Shown one piece after another: positions 24,888-32,181 of a stretch of 64,000 bases of DNA. The translations under genes were made by a program, and so were the position numbers. The stretch comes from REEB52 sp964626905 (lineage in GTDB: Bacteria > Chlamydiota > Chlamydiia > Chlamydiales > SM23-39). Numbering within the stretch: position 1 is the first letter of the stretch; each line of letters begins with the position of its first letter. The notes beneath the pieces are model-generated. The model did no database searches. It was not told the origin of the DNA and saw only the letters and a program-made list of their open reading frames with translations. The DNA is taken from assembly GCA_964626905.1 (NCBI GenBank), contig CAZVHA010000002.1, positions 124,001-188,000 of the forward strand, written 5' to 3'.

Positions 24888-25770
24888 AGGGAAAAATCGG
24901 ATGCGCCCCCCCGTTTGGCTCATGCGCCAGGCGGGGAGGTACATGCCGAGCTATCGGGCACTTAGGGAAAAATATTCTCTATACGATCTTTTTTTCACTC
25001 CAGAGCTGGCAGCCGAAATCACTTTGATGCCCGTGGAACAGCTCGGCGTCGATGCGGCGATCCTCTTTTCCGATATCACAGTGGTCGCTCTCGCCCTTGG
25101 GATGACTCTCGATTTTCAAGAAGGGCCTCTCATTCGGGGAGAGCTGTGCCCCACTTCGATCGATTGTTTAGAGCCAATTGCAAAGGCGATCCGGCTCATT
25201 AAAAATAGAGTGAAGGTACCTCTCATCGGCTTTTGCGGTGGCCCTTATACAGTTGCCCGTTACATCAATGGCGATGTGCGCCTCTTGGATCCCCTTTTGG
25301 AAGTGACGATGAAATATATTCGGATGCAAGAAGAAGCTGGTGTCGATGCGATCCAAATTTTCGATTCCTGGGCAGGGGAGCTTTCTCCTACCGATTTTAA
25401 TCGTTTTTGCGCTCCCTATCTTAAAAAATTGATCGCCTCTACCCGAGTGCCGACCCTCCTCTTTATGAGGGGGGCATGCCGCTATGTCGATGAACTTGTA
25501 AAATTAGGGCCCAAAGCGATCAGTTTTGATTGGGAAATGCCCCTATCTGAAATGCGCAAAAAAGTTCCGATGGCAGTGCAGGGCAATTTGAATCCTGATC
25601 TTTTATACGAACCCCATGCTGTGATTCGAAATGAGACGAGAAAACTCATCCATTCGATGGGAGGTGATCCTGGATTCATCGTCAATTTGGGCCACGGCGT
25701 AAAAAAAGATACCCCCATCGACGGGGTGAAATGTCTCATCGATACGGTTAAAGACTTTGCTAATGGATAA
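24868..25770 (+). CDS. hemE: Uroporphyrinogen decarboxylase
   Basis: 300 residues from the ATG at 24868; a longer upstream frame lies inside tkt and is not used. The N-terminal signature RPPVWLMRQAGRYMPSYR holds the substrate-binding Arg residues, ILFSDITVVALALGM the catalytic Asp, and GFCGGPYTVARYI and DSWAGELSPTDF follow; the end HSMGGDPGFIVNLGHGV carries the conserved His. It decarboxylates the four acetate groups of uroporphyrinogen III. It is about 40 residues shorter than usual, from small internal deletions rather than missing ends. It is the first gene of a hemE-hemN-hemG set. Confidence 0.92.
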   Translation: MFKAALEGKNRMRPPVWLMRQAGRYMPSYRALREKYSLYDLFFTPELAAEITLMPVEQLGVDAAILFSDITVVALALGMTLDFQEGPLIRGELCPTSIDCLEPIAKAIRLIKNRVKVPLIGFCGGPYTVARYINGDVRLLDPLLEVTMKYIRMQEEAGVDAIQIFDSWAGELSPTDFNRFCAPYLKKLIASTRVPTLLFMRGACRYVDELVKLGPKAISFDWEMPLSEMRKKVPMAVQGNLNPDLLYEPHAVIRNETRKLIHSMGGDPGFIVNLGHGVKKDTPIDGVKCLIDTVKDFANG

Positions 25771-27106
25771 GACGCAAGATCTGATTTACGTAGACCCTCT
25801 AGTTTTGGAAAAGTGGAATTGTGCTGTACCGCGCTATACGAGTTATCCGACTGCGCCGCAATTCCAGTCGATGGGGCCCGAAACTTATATCCAACATATC
25901 GAGAGATTTGATCAAACGACGAAGAAACCCCTTTCCCTTTACATTCACATCCCATTTTGCAAATCGATGTGTCTTTTTTGCGGATGTTCTGTTGTTTTGA
26001 ACCGGAGTCCCGAAAGACAAACCCGGTATTTGCAACATCTGCACATGGAAATTGAAAAGATCGCTAGCTATTTTTCGCAAAAGCGCACTGTGACGCAGCT
26101 CCATTTTGGGGGAGGGACGCCCACATCGCTCTCCATTGAAGAGCTCAAAAAGCTCATGGAGCATATTCGGGCCCATTTTGTCTTTTCGAAAGAGGCTGAA
26201 ATTTCAATTGAGATCGATCCGCGCACTGTATTTGCCGATCAGGGGGACAAATTGTGTGCGATCAAGGAATTTGGATTTACGAGAGTCAGTTTTGGGGTTC
26301 AGGATCTCGATCCTCTTGTGCAAGAGGCAGTGCGCAGGCGGCAAAGCGAAGAGATGACGGTATCGACATTTTTCAAGGCAAAAGAGCTCGGATTTGAGGG
26401 GATCAACATCGACTTGATTTATGGGCTTCCCCACCAGAGCGTAAAAAGTTTCGCAAAAACGGCAGAGAGGCTCATCGAATTGAAGCCCGACCGGATCGCC
26501 TTTTATTCTTATGCGAGTGTGCCGTGGCTCAAAAAGCATCAGAGGGCTATTCCCGAGGAGACGTTGCCGAAGGTGTCGGAAAAATTTCAGATTTATGTCG
26601 ATGCGCGGCGCAAGTTTATGGAAGGGGGATATATCGCCATTGGAATGGATCACTTTTCGCTTCCCACAGATGCTATTGCCATGGCTTACCAGCAAAGGCA
26701 ATTGACCCGCAATTTTCAAGGGTATTCGATTGCAAAAGCAGAAGATATGATTGGATTTGGCCTCACTTCGATTGGATTTTTGGAAAATGGCTATTTTCAA
26801 AATGAAAAAGAGCTGGAGATCTATCAGCAAAAGGGAGCGGCAAAACAGCTTCCCATCTCCAAGGGATATGTATTGAATGCAGATGACATTTTGCGCCGCA
26901 ATATCATCCTCTCTCTCATGTGCCATTTTGAAGTGGACGAGTCATTTGCGCCTCTCGGGGTCATTGATCCTTTACTAGAAGAGGGATTTTTGGAAATCAA
27001 GGATAAAAAACTGATTGCCACTCCGTTGGGGCGGCTCTTTATCCGCAATATCGCCGCTGCTTTTGACGTTTACTTAAAAAAGGGGCAATTTTCGAGGGCT
27101 GTATGA
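25763..27106 (+). CDS. hemN: Oxygen-independent coproporphyrinogen III oxidase
   Basis: 447 residues from the ATG at 25763 (overlapping hemE by 8 bp); a TTG two codons before is the alternative. The radical-SAM cluster motif reads CKSMCLFCGC, i.e. CxxxCxxCxC as in true HemN rather than HemW. LHFGGGTPTSLS (SAM site), the HemN-specific C-terminal domain and the PRYTSYPTAPQF N-terminal segment are present. It decarboxylates two propionates of coproporphyrinogen III without oxygen. The next gene of the pathway, hemG, has been displaced by a cassette of about 730 bp. Confidence 0.93.
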   Translation: MDKTQDLIYVDPLVLEKWNCAVPRYTSYPTAPQFQSMGPETYIQHIERFDQTTKKPLSLYIHIPFCKSMCLFCGCSVVLNRSPERQTRYLQHLHMEIEKIASYFSQKRTVTQLHFGGGTPTSLSIEELKKLMEHIRAHFVFSKEAEISIEIDPRTVFADQGDKLCAIKEFGFTRVSFGVQDLDPLVQEAVRRRQSEEMTVSTFFKAKELGFEGINIDLIYGLPHQSVKSFAKTAERLIELKPDRIAFYSYASVPWLKKHQRAIPEETLPKVSEKFQIYVDARRKFMEGGYIAIGMDHFSLPTDAIAMAYQQRQLTRNFQGYSIAKAEDMIGFGLTSIGFLENGYFQNEKELEIYQQKGAAKQLPISKGYVLNADDILRRNIILSLMCHFEVDESFAPLGVIDPLLEEGFLEIKDKKLIATPLGRLFIRNIAAAFDVYLKKGQFSRAV

Positions 27107-27278
27107 AAGGGTCTTGTTGCATAAGATGGTAAAATAACCACCGAGGACACCGAAAACACCGAGGGGAAGGTTTTTACTTCAACATTGTCTAACCTCCATT
27201 TGGAAGTACCCGTTTTCCGATGACATTTGAATGAGCGATCTGTTACACTCTGCCGAATGCTTTAACTGAAGAAGCCAT

Positions 27279-27692
27279 ATGTTCGAGCTGGAAGATCCAA
27301 CAACGGTTGATTATGCAGATCGCCCCCATGATGACCTGACGAAAAAGATCATAGGAGCGGCGATTGAGGTCCATCGAATACTTGGCCCAGGCCTGCTGGA
27401 ATCATCCTATGAAGCTTGTCTAATTTATGAGCTCAAGCAGGGAGGGCTAAAAGTTGAATGGGAAAAGGCTATTCCAATCGAATATAAGGAGATAAAGCTC
27501 GATTGTGGGTACAGGCTAGATATTTTAGTGGAAGAGCAAGTCATTCTGGAGATCAAGGCGGTGACTGAATTAACAAAAGTTCACGAGGCTCAATTGGTGA
27601 CCTATCTCAAGTTATGTGGATGTAAAGTGGGCCTTCTCATGAATTTTAACGTTAGGTATCTGAAACAAGGACTTCGAAGAATAATTGTTTAG
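27279..27692 (+). CDS. GxxExxY protein (PDDEXK_3-like)
   Basis: 137 residues. The defining LGPGLLESSYEACLIYEL holds the G-x2-E-x2-Y motif (about 46-52). A nuclease-like arrangement follows: DCGYRLDILVEEQVILEIKAV, in which D-x(n)-E-x-K matches a PD-(D/E)xK core. The family is common in Bacteroidetes, planctomycetes and chlamydiae, and its molecular role is unsettled. Such genes are often accompanied by repeats of the ACCACCGAGGACACCGA type, as here on both sides. The last codons and stop lie within the 81-bp tandem repeat. Confidence 0.85.
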   Translation: MFELEDPTTVDYADRPHDDLTKKIIGAAIEVHRILGPGLLESSYEACLIYELKQGGLKVEWEKAIPIEYKEIKLDCGYRLDILVEEQVILEIKAVTELTKVHEAQLVTYLKLCGCKVGLLMNFNVRYLKQGLRRIIV

Positions 27693-27830
27693 GCCTCGCC
27701 TCGGTGTTTTCGGTGTCCTCGGTGGTTATTTTACCGCCTTTAATGCAAAGGACTTCGAAGAATAATTGTTTAGGCTTCGTCTCGGTGTTTTCGGTGTCCT
27801 CGGTGGTTATTTTACCGCCTTTAATGCAAT
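27669..27830. repeat. 81-bp tandem duplication
   Basis: The unit beginning GGACTTCGAAGAATAATTGT occurs at 27669 and again at 27750 (period 81) with only a few C/T differences. Copy 1 includes the end of the GxxExxY gene; copy 2 repeats those codons downstream of the stop. Both contain the CTCGGTGTTTTCGGTGTCCT segment, whose reverse complement lies at 27131-27163. Two units without spacers; this is not a CRISPR. Confidence 0.9.
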
Positions 27831-27837
27831 AGGGCCT

Positions 27838-28956
27838 ATGAGAGTGTTGATTGTGGGTGGCGGGATTACGGGTTTGAGCGCTGCCTGGTTCATTCAAAAA
27901 AAACACCCAAGTGCAAAAATCACCCTTTTCGAAAAAGAAAATCGACTGGGTGGATGGGTTGAGACAAGCGCGCAAAACGGTTTTCTTTTTGAAAAAGGTC
28001 CCCGCGTTTTCCCCATTTCCAAAAGTCCCCATTTATTAAAACTCATTGCCGAGTTAGGTCTTGAAATTTTGGAGTCGAACCCGTTGGCGAAGCAAAGATA
28101 TATCCTTTGTGGGGGAAAACTGAAAACTCCTTTTTCCCTCTTGCCAAGATTTTTGTTTCCCATTCTCCGGGAATATTTCACTCTTCCTTCGCAAAAAGAG
28201 GACGAGTCGATCTTCGATTTTGCGGTGCGCAGATTCAGTCCAAAGGTTGCTGAACTGGTGTTTGATCCGCTCACTTTGGGCATTTATGCGGGCGATATTC
28301 GAAAATTGTCCCTTCGCTCCTGTTTTCCCGCTCTACACAAATGGGAGCAAGAGAAAGGCTCTGTGATCAGGGGCTTTTTGAGCGCGCCAAAATCTCCAAG
28401 AGGACTTTTTACTCTGAAAGGGGGGATGGAGACACTCATCCATGCGCTCGAAAAAAAACTCCAAATGGAGGTTCTACTGAATTGCGCAGTTGAAAAAATC
28501 GAAAACTATTCGCTGATCGCCGCCGGTAAAATTTGGCATGGCGATAAAATCATCTCCGCCCTTCCGCCCCTCTTGCCCAAAAAATCTCTTTCGATCGTCC
28601 ACCTCGCCTACTCTGGCAACTGTTTCCCCAAAAAGGGGTTTGGATACCTCGTCCCCACATCGGAAAATGAGATGCTGTTGGGAGCCCTTTTTGATTCGGC
28701 GATTTTCCCCGAACATTTTCCAAAAGGGACGAGCTGTATTACCGCTATGGTGCGCATAGAGGAGTCGCAGCCGCTCGAAACGGCGCAGCGAGCCCTCGAA
28801 AAACACCTCAAAATCCACAATCCCCTGATCTACTCCGCCGTCCATTTTGCCAAAGAGGCGATCCCCCAACCCGAAGTGGGGTCTGGCTTTTTTGAAGGCG
28901 TCTCGGTCGATGCTTGTGTGCAAAGAGGAGAAAAGTTGAGCAAAATTCAATTCTGA
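27838..28956 (+). CDS. hemG: Protoporphyrinogen oxidase, FAD-dependent (HemG/HemY type)
   Basis: 372 residues from the ATG at 27838. The frame extends upstream into the repeat, but MRVLIVGGGITGLSAAWFIQ is the true start because it opens the FAD-binding GxGxxG fold. LFEKENRLGGWVET and LGALFDSAIFPE segments agree with chlamydial protoporphyrinogen oxidases. It oxidises protoporphyrinogen IX to protoporphyrin IX. It is shorter than the 460-residue norm for HemY. The AGGG ribosome site (about 27831-27834) is at the very edge of the inserted cassette, so its translation signal has probably been remade by the insertion. Confidence 0.87.
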   Translation: MRVLIVGGGITGLSAAWFIQKKHPSAKITLFEKENRLGGWVETSAQNGFLFEKGPRVFPISKSPHLLKLIAELGLEILESNPLAKQRYILCGGKLKTPFSLLPRFLFPILREYFTLPSQKEDESIFDFAVRRFSPKVAELVFDPLTLGIYAGDIRKLSLRSCFPALHKWEQEKGSVIRGFLSAPKSPRGLFTLKGGMETLIHALEKKLQMEVLLNCAVEKIENYSLIAAGKIWHGDKIISALPPLLPKKSLSIVHLAYSGNCFPKKGFGYLVPTSENEMLLGALFDSAIFPEHFPKGTSCITAMVRIEESQPLETAQRALEKHLKIHNPLIYSAVHFAKEAIPQPEVGSGFFEGVSVDACVQRGEKLSKIQF

Positions 28957-29018
28957 CTTGATTTTTTGGTCCCTTGTATGTTAAAAGATAGCCTCTTGAT
29001 GACCCGGAGGGTTTTAAA

Positions 29019-29351
29019 ATGCGATCGGATTTATTCGGATTCCAGGCCTGTTTGAAAGGGGAAACCCAGATTGCCTACCAATCTCTGTCTAAGGGCGAAG
29101 AGATAGAGATCGATCGACTTTTGCGATCTGGCGCTAATCAATATATCGTCCATTTTTTGGATCTGATGGGAGGTGCACTCACTATTGAGGGCACTTCTAT
29201 GAGGGCCCTTACAGAGAAAAATGTAAAATTGCTAATTAAAGATTATTACAACGGCATTAAGGGAATAGAAGTAGAGCAAGGCAAGATTTCGGTCGGTCGT
29301 TTAGACATCATCCCAAATCGGGATACCCTGTGGATCCAATGGGAAAAATGA
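29019..29351 (+). CDS. Small hypothetical protein, paralog of the gene at 3819
   Basis: 110 residues; ribosome site CGGAGG about 10 bp before the ATG. A possible promoter TTGATT-17-TTAAAA lies at 28958-28986. No known domain; mixed alpha/beta composition. It aligns full length with the 110-residue protein at 3819-4151 (FLDLMGGALTIEGTS against FLEKTEGSLIVKGTS; KDYYNGIKGI against KIYYNIIKDL). First gene of the second accessory island. Confidence 0.65.
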   Translation: MRSDLFGFQACLKGETQIAYQSLSKGEEIEIDRLLRSGANQYIVHFLDLMGGALTIEGTSMRALTEKNVKLLIKDYYNGIKGIEVEQGKISVGRLDIIPNRDTLWIQWEK

Positions 29352-29435
29352 AAATCAACTGAACCTTGTTGAGCCCGAGTTTAAGGGATAATAGGGTCTT
29401 ATCCAATTATTATCGGTTTTTTAGCGATTTTTGTG

Positions 29436-29464
29436 TTTACGGTAATCCAATTTTTTCGTATAAT
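29436..29464 (+). promoter_or_regulatory. Promoter of the CCCH-finger gene
   Basis: TTTACG (29436-29441), 17-bp spacer, TATAAT (29459-29464), about 30 bp before the ATG at 29494. A strong consensus -10 with a moderate -35. Confidence 0.6.
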
Positions 29465-29493
29465 ACTACTAAATATTTAAATGGGACAATTAT

Positions 29494-30597
29494 ATGGCGT
29501 CAAAAATCGCTAAAACAAACGAATATCGTGCGGAATTGCAAAATATAGATAAAAGAGCATTGGAGGAGCAAGGGGAAGATTATGCGGAAGACCCTACGAA
29601 GCTTCGGGCGGTAGTAGCCAAAATTTTAAGGGTACATCAAGAGAGCCGTATTTCCATGCCATCCGAGCTGCAATTTTTGTGCCACAACAAGAAGTTTAAG
29701 GATTCATGTGCATATGGAGATCGATGTCATTTTTCCCATTCAATTCCTGTTCAAATGGCGGCAAAGCTCATTTTGAAAGAAAATTATAAAGTAGTAGCAT
29801 GTCGTCAAGAGAGCTCTTGTCCTGGGGCATTGCTCTGTCATTTTTACCACGAGGGGGATCCTGAGAGAAGTGATGTCCAGGATCGATCTTTAAAACACGT
29901 GCTTGCTCAAAGAGACAAGTTCAAAGCGACCATTGATGTGGATGATCCAGAAGAAGAGGATCTTTTTTCCCCTGAGCGTCCAATATCCCCATCCCCATCT
30001 GATGAGAAGGGGGCGCCTCCGGAGCCTCCAAAGCTAACGATTCGCGCTGTATATTCGCCTAAAACAATTGCTTATTTGGGGGAAGGCCTATTGCTTGAAA
30101 TAGAGGGACTAGACATTTCAGCACAACATCCCTCTTTTCATTCAGAAAACATTTGGGGAGGGAGTACTTATTTCCCGGATGAAGACGTCAAAAAAGATGA
30201 AGGGGCTCAAGAGATTGTTAAGCCCTCCCCTTTAAGGCGAGAAAGGGAATTGCAACCTTTCTTTGGTTCATTGGATGTTGAACTAGAAGCGTTAGAAGAG
30301 GCGCCTAGACAACCCAAGACAACGATTGCTCAGATCGTCGCATTTGATCTTCAAGGAACTGAACAGCGCTCGATCGACGTACAACGCCAGCAAGCAAAAA
30401 AATATCCAAAAATCTTTGCCAGAGCGGTGGAAAAAGCAAAAGATCTGTTCCAACATTGTTCAGAAGCACTTCCTAATCCACACTGGAAAAAGTTCCCTTG
30501 TGTCCACAATACATCTTGCACACATAAAATTGATTGCCTTTTTGCTCACAATTTCGCTGTATCTGTCGCGAGGCGTGGCACTCACTTCGATCAGTAA
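29494..30597 (+). CDS. Protein with three CCCH zinc fingers (eukaryote-like, candidate effector)
   Basis: 367 residues. Finger 1: C63, C72, C78, H82 (C-x8-C-x5-C-x3-H, the exact tristetraprolin spacing; SCAYGDRCHFSH). Finger 2: C103, C109, C115, H119. Finger 3: C336, C342, C348, H352, both C-x5-C-x5-C-x3-H. Between fingers 2 and 3 is an acidic, proline-rich linker of low complexity (ERPISPSPSDEKGAPPEPP). There is no signal peptide or membrane span. CCCH fingers bind AU-rich or poly(A) RNA in eukaryotes and are very rare in bacteria, so a secreted RNA-binding effector acquired from a host is plausible. That function is inferred. It has its own promoter at 29436-29464. Confidence 0.8.
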   Translation: MASKIAKTNEYRAELQNIDKRALEEQGEDYAEDPTKLRAVVAKILRVHQESRISMPSELQFLCHNKKFKDSCAYGDRCHFSHSIPVQMAAKLILKENYKVVACRQESSCPGALLCHFYHEGDPERSDVQDRSLKHVLAQRDKFKATIDVDDPEEEDLFSPERPISPSPSDEKGAPPEPPKLTIRAVYSPKTIAYLGEGLLLEIEGLDISAQHPSFHSENIWGGSTYFPDEDVKKDEGAQEIVKPSPLRRERELQPFFGSLDVELEALEEAPRQPKTTIAQIVAFDLQGTEQRSIDVQRQQAKKYPKIFARAVEKAKDLFQHCSEALPNPHWKKFPCVHNTSCTHKIDCLFAHNFAVSVARRGTHFDQ

Positions 30598-30727
30598 ATA
30601 AATTGCTTGATAAAATAATCTCTATAATTTGATTAATAAGCGAATCTGTGTTAGTATTAAAAAGGGTGAATTGGATTCACTCGCAAACTCCTAATAATAT
30701 AATAACTTAAAAAGTTGGAGTCATTTT

Positions 30728-31204
30728 ATGGGTTTTTTTATAAGTCCTGTCAATCGCCCTGGTCCCCGTTCTATTGGGGAAGGGGAAGCTAGCCCCATCA
30801 AAAAAGGGGGGAGAAAGGTGGAACCGCTGCTTCCGAGTGAAAGAAAGGCCATTGAGGCCGCATGGGAGCTTTCTCGAAAGATTCAAAAGAATTGGAACTC
30901 TTTGCCGCTGGAGGATCTTGCGGGAGAAATTGTCGATTTAGAGGAGAGGGTGACAAAACTTTCTCAAACATCGGAAAAAGTGACGCAGGTGAAAAGGGCA
31001 GCCGAAAGGCTCCATTTTCAATTTGTGTTTCCTATTTCGCAAGAGCTCGATTCTCGGCCGAGAGCGGATATGCCTGCATCGTTTGCAAAAGTGATCGGCA
31101 AAGTGGCAGAGCGAGTTTTTAAAACGCAGTCATTAGAGCCGTTAAAGCAGCTCAATTCGCCACAAATCAAAGAGATCATGCGCCAAGCAAAGGGGGGAGG
31201 ATGA
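30728..31204 (+). CDS. Hypothetical protein, helical, first of a coupled pair
   Basis: 158 residues, no recognised family. The first 25 residues are Gly/Pro-rich and disordered-looking (ISPVNRPGPRSIGEGEASP), which is common in type III secreted proteins. The rest is helical with a heptad-like part (AGEIVDLEERVTKLSQTSEK, about 63-82). A GGAG ribosome site precedes the ATG. The stop overlaps the next gene by ATGA, so both are translated from one message. Confidence 0.55.
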   Translation: MGFFISPVNRPGPRSIGEGEASPIKKGGRKVEPLLPSERKAIEAAWELSRKIQKNWNSLPLEDLAGEIVDLEERVTKLSQTSEKVTQVKRAAERLHFQFVFPISQELDSRPRADMPASFAKVIGKVAERVFKTQSLEPLKQLNSPQIKEIMRQAKGGG

Positions 31205-31515
31205 GTCCAGAGGTGTTATCGGAGGCGATGAAGGAGTATATCGATGCGCTCAAATCCCAAGTTGCCGTTGCGGAGGCCTTTTTTTTCGGAAGACTCGCGC
31301 AAGGGATGGAGGGGCTTTGGAACTTGCCCGAAGATGTGCGGCTCAAAATCGATCAGTTGATCTGGGAGGCTGCAGGAGGGGGGGCGGTAGATCCGACGCA
31401 AAAGGAGTCGCAAGGACTGATTGCAGCTGCGATCATGCACTCCTTAGAAGAGCGGATGGGACTGCATGAGGAATCAATAGGCGAAAATGAGGGGATGGGT
31501 TTCGGTTTTGAGTAG
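31201..31515 (+). CDS. Hypothetical protein, second of a coupled pair
   Basis: 104 residues, acidic and helical (SEAMKEYIDALKSQVAVAEA, then a GAVDPTQKESQGLIAAAIMH segment). No family recognised. The start GGATGAGT overlaps the previous stop. Its end overlaps a convergent gene by 42 bp. Size and pairing suggest that the two products interact, for example as a protein and its partner or chaperone, but this is a guess from layout. Confidence 0.5.
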   Translation: MSPEVLSEAMKEYIDALKSQVAVAEAFFFGRLAQGMEGLWNLPEDVRLKIDQLIWEAAGGGAVDPTQKESQGLIAAAIMHSLEERMGLHEESIGENEGMGFGFE

Positions 31516-32040
31516 ATCTCCATACTGATATCCGAAGGTTTTCAGGTACGTTGAGCGGGGGTCTTTTGGATTGCGGATATAGACAGCATTTGGGAGGGTA
31601 AAAAGGATCAAAAAAAGATCTGTCAAAACATGGGGCCAATCGAGGAGGAGGTTGGGCCTAAAAAAAAGGATATTTGAAGGGGAGGCCGGGACCGGGAGAA
31701 TGCCGAGCGAAGATTTTTTATCGCAAGGGTTAGGATTGGAGACCATCGCCACTGCCAGAGTCACATTTTGAATGCTGAAAAGCTCTTTTAAAGAACCGCT
31801 CTTTGGGGGCCTATTTTCTTGTGTGACCCATTCGCTCATCCCGAGTCTGAGCCGTTTTTTCCCTGTAAGCTCCAATGCGATAGGGCCGATCGCCTTGATG
31901 AGAAATTTTTCTAGTCCCTTGTCTGTGCGCCACTGGTCTCTGTCAGGGGAATAGGGGATTTTTTCATGGTCGATTTCGAGTTCGACAAACCCGTTTTGAG
32001 TAAAAAAGGAGGCTTCAGGATCGGCAATGATTTTTTTCAT
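31474..32040 (-). CDS. Conserved-looking hypothetical protein
   Basis: 188 residues from the ATG at 32040, which follows a GGGGG(CC) ribosome site; a frame extension upstream is possible. KKIIADPEASFFTQNGFVEL opens the protein. RLRLGMSEW and AMVSNPNPCD are the most distinctive segments, and the C-terminal third has a hydrophobic patch (VLTDLFLILFTLPNAVYI, about 140-158). The FxxNGFVxL start loosely recalls the phytanoyl-CoA dioxygenase family, but I see no metal-binding HxD...H set and make no assignment. Confidence 0.5.
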   Translation of the reverse strand: MKKIIADPEASFFTQNGFVELEIDHEKIPYSPDRDQWRTDKGLEKFLIKAIGPIALELTGKKRLRLGMSEWVTQENRPPKSGSLKELFSIQNVTLAVAMVSNPNPCDKKSSLGILPVPASPSNILFFRPNLLLDWPHVLTDLFLILFTLPNAVYIRNPKDPRSTYLKTFGYQYGDLLKTETHPLIFAY

Positions 32041-32181
32041 TTTATTGGCCCCCGAGTTTAACAGAGGTTTCAATATTTCCTAGCTAGAAAAATTCTTTTG
32101 TCAGCAGCTCCCGCTGGTGGGCTTATTGATTTTTTTGGAGTCAGTCTGTATCCTAGGCCGCGTTGATTTTTTGGATGGACA

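Larger units (their letters stand above)
27109..27835. mobile_element. Inverted-repeat-bounded cassette carrying a GxxExxY gene
   Basis: Left arm 27109-27163 and right arm about 27781-27835 are imperfect inverted repeats: an exact 33-bp core (27131-27163 against 27781-27813, and again 27700-27732) plus outer ends GGGTCTTGTTGCATAA and, on the complement, GGCCCTATTGCATTAA. The outer ends resemble the GGGTGTGTTGCATAA tips of the MITE at 17251. The unit begins 3 bp after the hemN stop and ends just before the hemG ATG, so it appears inserted into a haem operon. No transposase is inside. No clear target duplication was found. Confidence 0.6.

Noticed and set aside
27669..27830. Possible CRISPR array
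   Set aside because: Two adjoining 81-bp copies without spacers and no cas genes in the window.
27652..28032. Minus frame encoding repeated GGKITTEDTENTE
   Set aside because: This is a translation of the tandem and inverted DNA repeats and the antisense of hemG, not a protein.
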